Assembly (NCBI GenBank): GCA_029778965.1
Contig: JAKPBL010000158.1
Location: 1 to 8,003 of the forward strand
Source: Bacteroidota bacterium
Lineage (GTDB): Bacteria > Bacteroidota > Bacteroidia > Chitinophagales > Chitinophagaceae
Direction: 5' to 3'
DNA: 8,003 nucleotides
Each line of letters opens with the position of its first letter. Position 1 is the stretch's first letter. Shown here in pieces: positions 1 to 5,720 of the stretch. Position numbers and translations under genes: made by a program. The notes beneath the pieces are model-generated. The model was not told the origin of the DNA and did not search any database. It saw only the letters and a list, made by a program, of their open reading frames with translations.

Positions 1-1350
1 AAGATACTGAGCTATCGCACGCCTGAGAATGGCGGCGATTATTACCTGAAGCTCAGCAACGAAAATTCGCCGGAGATCCGCAATGCCGGGCGTGTATATT
101 CTTTCCTGGGTGAGTCTATTTATGGTGCTTCGGTAAATGCGACCAAACGTTTCGATTTGTTCGGCCATTCGCAGAAGCTGAAAGTGGGTACCATGAACTA
201 CTACCGCAACCGCAATGTGGAGGTCGATGCCCTGGGATATGCATCGCTTAATTTCACAGGCGTTACCATCCGGGAAACAAAAGAGACCAGCTTCGGCACT
301 TTATTCTCTCCAGGCAATATCGATAACTACCGGCTTACCATCGCCAATATAGAAACCAATTCCGCCAACTATGAAGGAACAGCGCTCTTAAACGCGGGCT
401 ACCTGATGCTGGACAACCAGTTCAACGATAACCTGAAGCTGACCTGGGGGGTGCGTGTGGAGAAATACAATCAGCAACTGACTTCCAAAGGAAGGGCCGC
501 TAAAAAATACGACAATACCGACCTGCTGCCTTCCCTGTTGCTGACCTATGCGCTTAACAGCAGAACCAACCTGCGGCTGGGCGGCTCGCAAACTGTTAAT
601 CGGCCGGAGTTCCGCGAACTCGCAGACTACAGCGTATTCGACTACGACAACTATGTAGTGGTACGCGGCAATCCCGACCTGGTCCGTGCGCAAACCAATA
701 ATGCCGATCTGCGTTATGAATGGTTCCCTTCGGCCGGGGAAATTATTTCAGCCAGTGTATTCTACAAATATTTCACAAACCCCATCGAGCAGGTCAACAA
801 GGGTAATGATGTGCTGAGTTATGAAAATGCCGCACATGCTACTTCGTACGGCGCAGAGCTTGAGTTGCGAAAGAAGCTCAGCTTCATAAACGGCGGTTTC
901 TTCGACAAGCTGATCGCTTATGCGAATGCCACCTATATCAAGGGATCGGTTAAATTCGGCGACCAGGCAGTTAACAGCCCGCTCCAGGGCCAGTCGCCCT
1001 ATCTCATCAACGGTGGGCTCAATTATAACAGCGACCAGTTTTCGGTAAACCTGCTATACAACCGTATCGGGCCGCGTTTGAAATTCAGGGCCATTGGCGG
1101 CGGAGCGCTGGATATTTTCGAGAAGCCCCGTGATGTAGTTGACCTGCAGATAGGGAAATCATTCCTGCAAAAGAAACTGGAACTGAAACTCACTATCAGC
1201 GACCTGCTCGCACAGCCGTATTCGTGGTACTATAAATACGAGGTGAATCCGTCAAATACCGGTTACAATGCCGCAACCGACAAGATCATCAACAAAGTCA
1301 GGTACGGCACCACAGCAACGCTGGCCATTAAATACAATTTCGGCAGATAA
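1..1350 (+). CDS. TonB-dependent receptor, C-terminal part (5' end outside window)
   Basis: The reading frame is open from base 1 and ends at TAA 1348-1350, giving 449 C-terminal residues; the signal peptide, any N-terminal carboxypeptidase-regulatory-like domain and the plug lie upstream of the window. What remains is barrel sequence: alternating polar/aromatic strands separated by Asn/Asp/Gly-rich turns. It includes a block with R-P-E-F-R-E-L-A at in-window residues 201-208 and G-N-P-D-L at 223-227, which is characteristic of Bacteroidota outer-membrane beta-barrel TonB-dependent receptors. The last residues (A-I-K-Y-N-F-G-R) look like a closing barrel strand. The family imports siderophores, oligosaccharides or other ligands across the outer membrane using TonB-ExbBD energy. 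The substrate cannot be read from this part. The lipoprotein gene starts 26 bp downstream on the same strand, so the two are probably one transcript. A GTG/TTG-type start inside this frame (near 157) is not a real start. Confidence 0.93.
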   Translation, partial: KILSYRTPENGGDYYLKLSNENSPEIRNAGRVYSFLGESIYGASVNATKRFDLFGHSQKLKVGTMNYYRNRNVEVDALGYASLNFTGVTIRETKETSFGTLFSPGNIDNYRLTIANIETNSANYEGTALLNAGYLMLDNQFNDNLKLTWGVRVEKYNQQLTSKGRAAKKYDNTDLLPSLLLTYALNSRTNLRLGGSQTVNRPEFRELADYSVFDYDNYVVVRGNPDLVRAQTNNADLRYEWFPSAGEIISASVFYKYFTNPIEQVNKGNDVLSYENAAHATSYGAELELRKKLSFINGGFFDKLIAYANATYIKGSVKFGDQAVNSPLQGQSPYLINGGLNYNSDQFSVNLLYNRIGPRLKFRAIGGGALDIFEKPRDVVDLQIGKSFLQKKLELKLTISDLLAQPYSWYYKYEVNPSNTGYNAATDKIINKVRYGTTATLAIKYNFGR

Positions 1351-1376
1351 AATTTTTAATCATACAACTAAAAATC

Positions 1377-2765
1377 ATGAAGAATTTATTCTCGGGGGCA
1401 TTGCTGTCTTTTACCCTGGCAGCTTCCCTCATCGGTTGCTCGAAAAGCGACAACACACCCGATCCGGGGCCGGGCGGAACGACGCCGCCGGAAAGCAAAA
1501 CACCTGATATCAGGGGTGTGATCAACAGCGATCAGCACTGGACGGCCGACAAGGTGTATCGTCTTCGTGGATATGTGTACGTTACAAACAACGCTACCCT
1601 GACCATTGATCCCGGCACCAAGATCGTTTCCAACAAAGACTCTGCCGGTGTGCTGGTTATATACCGTGGCTCGAAGATCATGGCCAATGGCACAGCCGAT
1701 GCGCCGATTGTATTCACTTCCAACGAAAGCAGCAAGCAGCCGGGTGACCTGGGTGGTGTGGTACTCGTAGGACAGGCAACCGGTAACGGCAACCACAGTG
1801 TGATCGAGGGCGGCGTTGACGCAGCTTACAGCGCCTTCGGCGGCACCAATGACGCCGATAACTCGGGCGTGCTGAAATACGTTCGTATTGAATACGCCGG
1901 TAAGGCGGTTAACCCCGGTGACGAGGTGAATGGCTTAAGCCTTTATGCCGTTGGTTCAGGCACTACCATCGACTACGTACAGGTCGTGCGCGGCCTCGAC
2001 GACGCCTTTGAATTTTTCGGCGGTACGGTAAATTGCAAACACCTCATCGCTTACAACTGCGCCGACGATGATTTCGATATGGACGACGGCTACCGCGGCA
2101 GGATCCAGTTCGCCATCTCCATCAAAGACCCGGCTTTCACCGATGCGAAAGGTACTTCCGGCGACGTATCCAACAACTTTGAGGTAGATAACGTGAACCC
2201 CGGCGCCGGCTTCCTGCTGTCGCGCGCACCCATTACCTTCCCGGTAATGTCCAACTTCACCGCCATCGGACCCAACAATGCCGCCGGCACTTCCGCCGAC
2301 TACGGCTGGGGTATGCGCTGGAGAAGAGGCAGCAAATTTGTGCTGGCCAACTCGATTGTTATCGGTTCACAGAAAGGCGGACTTCGCCTGCAGGAAGACT
2401 CTACCATCAGCTACTATGTAAAAGGCATCAGCGCTTTTTATAACAGCTTCCTGAACACCGCCGGCGGAAAAGTGATTGATGTGGAAACCGGTAAAACCAT
2501 CCCCGGTGTTACTTACTCGACTGAATCTATCACCGATGAAACCACCGGCGCTTACAAGAGTGTGCTCGGCGCCAATGTGATGCTGAACGATCCGTTCAAC
2601 AATGCAGCGCCCAATGTAGCGCCCAAGGCAGGATCGCCGGTGTTGACAGGCGCCCTGTTCGACTTCGGTGACCTGACCAATTCGTTCTTTGAGAAAGTTG
2701 CATACCGTGGTGCATTGGATGGCACCAACGACTGGACTGCCAAGTGGGCAGTGTGGGGAAGATAA
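1377..2765 (+). CDS. Surface-type lipoprotein with repetitive beta-rich body, partner of the TonB receptor
   Basis: A 462-aa protein of unknown function. Residues 1-20 are a signal peptide and the lipobox is L18-I19-G20-C21; S-K-S-D follows the lipidated Cys, in line with Bacteroidota surface-lipoprotein signals. Residues 25-44 form a Pro/Gly-rich linker. The body runs through short hydrophobic strands with Gly/Asn/Asp turns (for example V-T-N-N-A-T-L-T-I-D-P-G at 69-80), suggesting a parallel beta-helix. Acidic clusters sit at 208-216 (L-D-D-A-F-E-F-F-G) and 229-238 (A-D-D-D-F-D-M-D-D-G), possibly for cation binding. The C-terminus has Y-R-G-A at 443-446 followed by spaced Trp residues, a pattern I recall from homologues in this phylum, often filed as hypothetical or T9SS-associated proteins. 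It does not look like SusD: there is no helical TPR-like pattern. The ATG follows 26 bp of A/T-rich leader with no Shine-Dalgarno, normal for the phylum. Binding of a ligand for the upstream receptor is inference from gene order. Confidence 0.88.
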   Translation: MKNLFSGALLSFTLAASLIGCSKSDNTPDPGPGGTTPPESKTPDIRGVINSDQHWTADKVYRLRGYVYVTNNATLTIDPGTKIVSNKDSAGVLVIYRGSKIMANGTADAPIVFTSNESSKQPGDLGGVVLVGQATGNGNHSVIEGGVDAAYSAFGGTNDADNSGVLKYVRIEYAGKAVNPGDEVNGLSLYAVGSGTTIDYVQVVRGLDDAFEFFGGTVNCKHLIAYNCADDDFDMDDGYRGRIQFAISIKDPAFTDAKGTSGDVSNNFEVDNVNPGAGFLLSRAPITFPVMSNFTAIGPNNAAGTSADYGWGMRWRRGSKFVLANSIVIGSQKGGLRLQEDSTISYYVKGISAFYNSFLNTAGGKVIDVETGKTIPGVTYSTESITDETTGAYKSVLGANVMLNDPFNNAAPNVAPKAGSPVLTGALFDFGDLTNSFFEKVAYRGALDGTNDWTAKWAVWGR

Positions 2766-2778
2766 CCTGGTATCATAT

Positions 2779-2822
2779 AAACGAAAACGGCCGGCGATGA
2801 TCATTGCCAGCCGATTTCGTTT
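2779..2822. terminator. Bidirectional hairpin terminator between convergent genes
   Basis: Arms 2779-2798 and 2803-2822 pair over 20 positions with two mismatches (2787/2814 and 2792/2809), one G-T pair and a GATC loop. The base of the stem is A-rich on one side and T-rich on the other (AAACGAAA / TTTCGTTT), so it can act for both the + strand lipoprotein (stop at 2765) and the - strand lipoprotein (stop at 2848). There is no long uninterrupted T-run after the stem in either direction, so termination strength is uncertain. Confidence 0.7.
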
Positions 2823-2847
2823 GTGTAAGGGTGTTAGCCCAGCTTGC

Positions 2848-3186
2848 TTATTTGCTCCAGATGGTTTTTATATGCACTGCGTGCGAAAATGATTCGCCAT
2901 TTACCGTGGTGTTCCCCGCAATGCCGCCCAGGGAGCCGATGGCCTTGCAGGAACGATCATACACCCCTGAGGTCCCGTCTGTGATACAGCTACCGAAGGA
3001 GAAGACATATACGATACGCGCCTGAAAAAAATATTCATCCACCCGGGCATCATTGCACAACATCTCGCTGGTAGAGAAAGCCTGCACCCGCTGCTGAATA
3101 CAGACAGGCACGCCTCCGGAGGAGTCATCTTTTTTGCAGGAAAACTGGAAAACGGAAAGGGCCAGGGCCATCAGCAGCAAACGCAT
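2848..3186 (-). CDS. Small Cys-rich lipoprotein, possibly DUF6970-like
   Basis: A 112-aa protein. Residues 1-16 form a hydrophobic signal peptide ending in the lipobox F15-S16-C17, followed by K-K-D-D, a classic Bacteroidota lipoprotein continuation. Four further cysteines (29, 44, 67, 80) could form two disulfides in the periplasm or at the surface. The motif V-Y-D-R-S-C-K-A-I-G-S-L-G-G-I-A-G-N at 75-92 recalls DUF6970, a family of unknown function, but I cannot confirm membership. The ATG is chosen because it gives a complete signal peptide; the open frame has no better upstream start. It is divergent from the peroxidase gene (81 bp between starts) and convergent with the 462-aa lipoprotein. 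No promoter of the TAnnTTTG type is obvious upstream. The function is unknown. Confidence 0.8.
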   Translation of the reverse strand: MRLLLMALALSVFQFSCKKDDSSGGVPVCIQQRVQAFSTSEMLCNDARVDEYFFQARIVYVFSFGSCITDGTSGVYDRSCKAIGSLGGIAGNTTVNGESFSHAVHIKTIWSK

Positions 3187-3267
3187 AACAGGTTTTTCAT
3201 TCCTGACAGGGCGGTGGTCGCGAACGTTGCATACAGGCCTGGTCGGGGCATTTTATTACCTTGGGTT

Positions 3268-3750
3268 ATGAACGAGACTTTTTATGGGCTATCGGCGCAA
3301 ACACCCGCGGGGCAACCCATCCCCTTCGCCGCTTTCAAAGGGAAGGTAGTGCTGTTGGTAAATACCGCCACCCGTTGCGGATTCACCCCGCAGTTGGTGG
3401 AGCTGGAAGCGCTGCACCAGCGTTACAAAGACAGCGGGCTGGTGGTAATCGGGTGTCCCTGCAACCAGTTTGGCGGCCAGGAGCCCGAATCACACGACAG
3501 TGTTGAGCAGGTATGCCGGCTAAATTACGGCGTCAGCTTCCAGCTTACGGCCAAAACGGAGGTGAACGGGGCAGCAGCCCATCCCGTTTTTCGCTACCTG
3601 AAAAAGAAGCTGGGCGGCTTTTTAGGCAGTCGCATCAAATGGAATTTTACCAAGTTCCTGGTTGACCGGGAGGGGCTGCCTTATAAACGATATGCACCTA
3701 CGACCACACCAGCCGCATTGGAGAAAGACATACAACGATTGCTAGGTTAA
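3268..3750 (+). CDS. Glutathione peroxidase family protein (probably thioredoxin-dependent)
   Basis: A 160-aa protein covering the full usual length of bacterial glutathione peroxidases. It reduces H2O2 or organic hydroperoxides in the cytoplasm. The catalytic tetrad is visible: peroxidatic C37 (in N-T-A-T-R-C-G-F-T), Q71 (in C-N-Q-F-G-G-Q-E-P), and W125-N126 (in K-W-N-F-T-K-F-L). C83 lies 46 residues after C37, the spacing of the resolving Cys in thioredoxin-dependent non-selenium enzymes, so thioredoxin is a more likely reductant than glutathione; this is inference. C63, in G-C-P-C-N-Q, sits where Phe is usual. The start ATG at 3268 is preferred over an in-frame GTG at 3214, which would add 18 residues (V-A-N-V-A-Y...) with no family counterpart. 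It is divergent from the small lipoprotein and convergent with DUF2200. No signal peptide is seen. Confidence 0.95.
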   Translation: MNETFYGLSAQTPAGQPIPFAAFKGKVVLLVNTATRCGFTPQLVELEALHQRYKDSGLVVIGCPCNQFGGQEPESHDSVEQVCRLNYGVSFQLTAKTEVNGAAAHPVFRYLKKKLGGFLGSRIKWNFTKFLVDREGLPYKRYAPTTTPAALEKDIQRLLG

Positions 3751-3757
3751 CCGCACC

Positions 3758-3771
3758 CTGCCGGTCGGCAG
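3758..3771. terminator. Short GC hairpin between convergent genes (weak)
   Basis: CTGCC (3758-3762) pairs with GGCAG (3767-3771) around a GGTC loop, in the 28-bp gap between the peroxidase stop (3750) and the DUF2200 stop (3779). The position fits a shared terminator, but the stem is only 5 bp and no adjoining T-run is present. Confidence 0.3.
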
Positions 3772-3778
3772 CCGCTGG

Positions 3779-4129
3779 CTATTTTCGTAAGATATTCTCC
3801 ATCGCCTTTCCCCTGGCCAGCTCATCAATCAGCTTGTCCATATAGCGGATTTGCTGCATCAGCTTATCTTCAATCTCTTCCACGCGATACCCGCAGATCA
3901 GCCCGGTGATTTTCGACACATTCGAATTGATTTGCGGCGCCTGCGCAAAAAAATCCTCCAGACTGGTTTTATTGTCAATCTGCTGCTGTAATGTTTGCGC
4001 GTCGTACCCGGTGAGCCAGCACAGTATCTCGTCTACCTCCTTTTTTGTACGGCCTTTTTTCTCCGCCTTTTGAATATAATGCGGATAAACACCGGCAAAA
4101 GACATTTTAAAGACCCGGGTATTGTTCAT
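3779..4129 (-). CDS. DUF2200 family protein
   Basis: A 116-aa soluble protein matching DUF2200 over its whole length, as I recall the family: M-S-F-A-x-V-Y-P at 9-16, K-A-E-K-K-G-R-T-K at 21-29, W-L-T-G-Y at 38-42, F-F-A-Q-A-P at 60-65, [10 protein letters not shown] at 74-83 and [12 protein letters not shown] at 94-105, ending K-A-M-E-N-I-L-R-K. No biochemical role is established for this family. The protein is mostly charged and helical with no membrane segment or signal peptide. The ATG at 4129 gives the expected N-terminus. It lies 77 bp downstream of the MarR gene on the same strand and could share its transcript, though the gap leaves room for its own promoter. I see no good -33/-7 pair there, only weak TATCTT-like matches. 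Confidence 0.93.
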   Translation of the reverse strand: MNNTRVFKMSFAGVYPHYIQKAEKKGRTKKEVDEILCWLTGYDAQTLQQQIDNKTSLEDFFAQAPQINSNVSKITGLICGYRVEEIEDKLMQQIRYMDKLIDELARGKAMENILRK

Positions 4130-4206
4130 CGTACAGGAGATTTATCGACTACTGAAGATACGATTTAAGATATTGTATTGGGTACAGCACCGGTGTTTCC
4201 CCGGGG

Positions 4207-4815
4207 CTATTTTGCAAGGTGTTCAGGGCAATCGACCCGGAGGTCACTTGTTCGCAGGGGTTGATTCAGCAGGGAACAAAAATGCTTTTGTCCGCCGGGA
4301 GAAGACTGATAATAAGCGCAGGTCAGGCACATTCTCTGGATGGTGATCACTTCCGACCGGTTCAGGTGGCGGATAATATCCAGAAGGCTTAATAACAGGT
4401 TTTCCTTGTCGTCGGGGTGTAGTTTGTCAACCGGCTTGAAAATTTCCTTGCTGAACATCGAGGTTTTGACGGCAACGGCTTCTCCATGGGCAGTTAGCCC
4501 GATAATATAGCTACGGGTGTCGTGCGGTTCAGGTTTTTTGGTGATCAGCTTTTTCTGTTCCAATGCTTTAATAGCGTCGCTGATGGTGGCTTTGGTCATA
4601 TTAAATTCATGGGCCAGGTAGCTCACCTTGCATTTTTCATCGCTATGATAATAAAGAAAAATCAACACCTGTACCTGGATGGGAGTAAGCGCAAACTCCT
4701 TTCCCTCCTGCCAGAGCAATACCCGGAAAGCCTGGGCGATTCTTTCCAGGGAAGCAACAATTTTGCTTTCTATGCTTTTATTCTGATGGGAAAGGTTAAA
4801 GTCCGATTTACTCAT
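4207..4815 (-). CDS. MarR-type regulator with C-terminal four-Cys cluster
   Basis: A 202-aa winged-helix regulator. Residues 16-90 carry the dimer helix and helix-turn-helix (L-A-H-E-F-N-M-T-K-A-T-I-S-D-A-I-K-A-L at 67-85). The wing has D-T-R-S at 99-102, the usual MarR wing signature, followed by G-L-T-A-H-G. The protein extends about 50 residues past a standard MarR. The tail has C163-x2-C166, C180 and C196 in the context F-C-S-L-L and D-C-P-E-H, which could hold zinc or an Fe-S cluster or act as a thiol switch. The start at 4815 is chosen over an upstream in-frame ATG at 4911 because it overlaps the DUF2024 stop as TGATG, the mark of translational coupling, and because the extra 32 residues would lie entirely inside DUF2024 coding sequence. 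The proposed target is the palindrome at 5420-5440 (inference). DUF2200 follows downstream. Confidence 0.9.
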   Translation of the reverse strand: MSKSDFNLSHQNKSIESKIVASLERIAQAFRVLLWQEGKEFALTPIQVQVLIFLYYHSDEKCKVSYLAHEFNMTKATISDAIKALEQKKLITKKPEPHDTRSYIIGLTAHGEAVAVKTSMFSKEIFKPVDKLHPDDKENLLLSLLDIIRHLNRSEVITIQRMCLTCAYYQSSPGGQKHFCSLLNQPLRTSDLRVDCPEHLAK

Positions 4816-5078
4816 CAGCAACAGTTTTCCATCTCGTAAATATAGTAACCCGTTCGCTTTATCTTCTCTTCCCAGCCAGGTTGTATGGTTTCTATATGAC
4901 AAAACCTGCATTCTTTTGCCGATAATGGCTGCCCTTCCTGCCCTTTTAGCTTCAGATATTCGTTACCATACTGGTAAATAACGGCAGCGGCTTTCAGCTC
5001 AGCCGGGACTATTATATCGAAATGCATGGTGCTGCCGTCTCTTTTTGCTACGTATGTATCCCATACTGCTACCTGCAT
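4815..5078 (-). CDS. DUF2024 family protein
   Basis: An 87-aa soluble protein that fits DUF2024 in length and sequence, as I recall the family: the start M-Q-V-A-V-W-D-T-Y-V, the central H-F-D-I-I-V-P (19-25), and E-C-R-F-C-H-I-E at 56-63 followed by W69. The C57-x2-C60-H61 group and the final C86-C87 give it four cysteines, suggesting metal binding or redox activity; no function is established for the family. The TGA stop shares its A with the ATG of marR, so translation of the two is probably coupled. The gene begins 29 nt after the hairpin that follows the thioredoxin gene, and no TAnnTTTG promoter is visible in that gap, so expression may depend on read-through from the upstream promoter (inference). 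Confidence 0.88.
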   Translation of the reverse strand: MQVAVWDTYVAKRDGSTMHFDIIVPAELKAAAVIYQYGNEYLKLKGQEGQPLSAKECRFCHIETIQPGWEEKIKRTGYYIYEMENCC

Positions 5079-5106
5079 GTTGTTGGTTTGATCTGTTATT
5101 TAAACA

Positions 5107-5141
5107 AACCAGCCCCACAAATCCTCTTTGCGGGGCTGGTT
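5107..5141 (-). terminator. Intrinsic terminator or attenuator after the thioredoxin gene
   Basis: AACCAGCCCC (5107-5116) pairs perfectly with GGGGCTGGTT (5132-5141). After one mismatch (5117/5131), CAAA (5118-5121) pairs with TTTG (5127-5130), leaving a 5-nt loop. On the - strand the stem is followed by TGTTTA, a short T-rich stretch. It begins 3 bp past the thioredoxin stop (5144) and ends 28 bp before the DUF2024 start, so it is placed to stop or limit transcription into DUF2024-marR. Confidence 0.8.
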
Positions 5142-5143
5142 CT

Positions 5144-5377
5144 TTAGCCTTTTACGTCTGCCACAGACGCACCGAAATTGATGTGCAATACGTTTCCGTT
5201 CGGCGTAACCAGGGCAGGAACAGATTTAACGCCCTTGTTTTCAGCTTCTGCAATGCGGTTGCGGTCCTGCCCGATATGCACTACGTCCACATTGTCTGCG
5301 CCAATAAGGTTAATAATGTCGTGCTCTGCGCTTACGCAGACCGGACATCCTGCGTGGTAAAAAACAGATTTCGCCAT
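5144..5377 (-). CDS. Thioredoxin/glutaredoxin-fold small protein (CPVC)
   Basis: A 77-aa cytoplasmic protein with a minimal thioredoxin fold. Strand 1 is S-V-F-Y-H and is followed at once by the active site C11-P-V-C14. V-D-V-V-H-I (30-35) is the next strand, and V-K-S-V-P54-A-L-V has the cis-Pro that faces the active site. N-G-N-V-L-H-I-N-F-G (60-69) forms the last hairpin. It is shorter than classical thioredoxin (about 105 aa), nearer glutaredoxin or mini-thioredoxin size. Its likely role is thiol-disulfide exchange; the substrate is unknown. It is the first gene after a strong promoter and operator, has a predicted leader of about 30 nt, and is followed by a hairpin. Association with DUF2024 and the Cys-rich MarR suggests a role in thiol homeostasis or sensing (inference). 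Confidence 0.9.
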   Translation of the reverse strand: MAKSVFYHAGCPVCVSAEHDIINLIGADNVDVVHIGQDRNRIAEAENKGVKSVPALVTPNGNVLHINFGASVADVKG

Positions 5378-5414
5378 TTTGGTAGGTTAAATGTATCTGG
5401 CAATATAGCCGGTA

Positions 5415-5445
5415 CAAATATAGTTAGGATTCCTAACTATCAAAA
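5415..5445 (-). promoter_or_regulatory. Bacteroidota-type promoter of the thioredoxin gene
   Basis: On the - strand TTTTG (5445-5441) is followed by 18 nt and then TATATTTG (5422-5415), which matches the Bacteroidota primary sigma consensus TTTG-N(about 19)-TAnnTTTG with an exact -7 box. The predicted transcription start is near 5408-5410, giving a leader of about 30 nt before the ATG at 5377. Confidence 0.8.
5420..5440. promoter_or_regulatory. Perfect palindromic operator in the thioredoxin promoter
   Basis: ATAGTTAGGA (5420-5429) and TCCTAACTAT (5431-5440) are perfect reverse complements separated by one base. The site fills the space between the -33 and -7 boxes and overlaps three bases of the -7, so a bound protein would block RNA polymerase. 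Size and symmetry fit a MarR-family dimer, and such a regulator is encoded about 600 bp downstream; that pairing is inference. Confidence 0.8.
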
Positions 5446-5496
5446 TTAATTCCTGCTTCTTTTTCCAACAGCCCGGCTTTCTCCATCTGCTGGCAT

Positions 5497-5526
5497 AAAA
5501 AAACCGCTCCTGGACGGGGAGCGGTT
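5497..5526 (-). terminator. Strong intrinsic terminator, - strand
   Basis: AACCGCTCC (5502-5510) pairs perfectly with GGAGCGGTT (5518-5526) around a 7-nt loop. On the - strand the stem runs straight into seven or more T residues (the A-run at 5497-5503). The nearest upstream - strand gene ends at 5822, about 300 nt away, so it ends either that mRNA with a long 3' untranslated region or a separate small transcript. It also shields the thioredoxin promoter from read-through. Confidence 0.8.
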
Positions 5527-5603
5527 AAATCTTTTGGAGGGGACGATTTCTACTGAACTTGCATGGAACCTGGACAGGACAATAATTTTTCTGCGTGAAT
5601 TTC

Positions 5604-5675
5604 TACGGTTTTCAAAAGATCGGATCTACGGCTTTCAGAGGATTGGGATCATCGGTTTTCCAGGGGATAGGATTT
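5604..5675. repeat. Degenerate 24-bp tandem repeat, three units
   Basis: Units 5604-5627, 5628-5651 and 5652-5675 align without gaps, with a conserved core close to CGGNTTTCAGAGGATNGGA. Read on the + strand they give an eight-residue motif x-x-F-x-G-(I/L)-G-S, but no plausible gene contains them. A weak fourth unit may follow (TTCGTTTG). Confidence 0.65.
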
Positions 5676-5706
5676 CGTTCGTTTGACAATACAAAGATGG
5701 TCCATA

Positions 5707-5720
5707 TCCCCGGCCGGGGA
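5707..5720. repeat. 14-bp perfect GC palindrome
   Basis: TCCCCGGCCGGGGA is fully self-complementary. It lies in the gene-free region about 100 bp past the lipoprotein stop. With no loop it is unlikely to be a good RNA terminator; a protein-binding site or chance are both possible. Confidence 0.4.

Noticed and set aside
3257..3264. TACCTTGG as a -7 box for the peroxidase gene
   Set aside because: It resembles TAnnTTTG but no TTG lies at the right distance upstream, and transcription would start at the ATG itself.
3214..3267. GTG start extending the peroxidase by 18 residues
   Set aside because: The extension has no family counterpart and would place most of the divergent promoter region inside coding sequence.
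4188..4206. CACCGGTG and CCCCGGGG palindromes after the MarR stop
   Set aside because: They are short, self-complementary without loops and not followed by T residues, so I do not call a terminator or operator.
4816..4911. Longer start for the MarR gene
   Set aside because: The added 32 residues would be encoded inside DUF2024 in another frame; the TGATG overlap at 4813-4817 is a better start.
5045..5449. A 134-codon + strand open frame
   Set aside because: It runs antisense through the DUF2024 start, the terminator, the thioredoxin gene and its promoter; no domain is recognisable.
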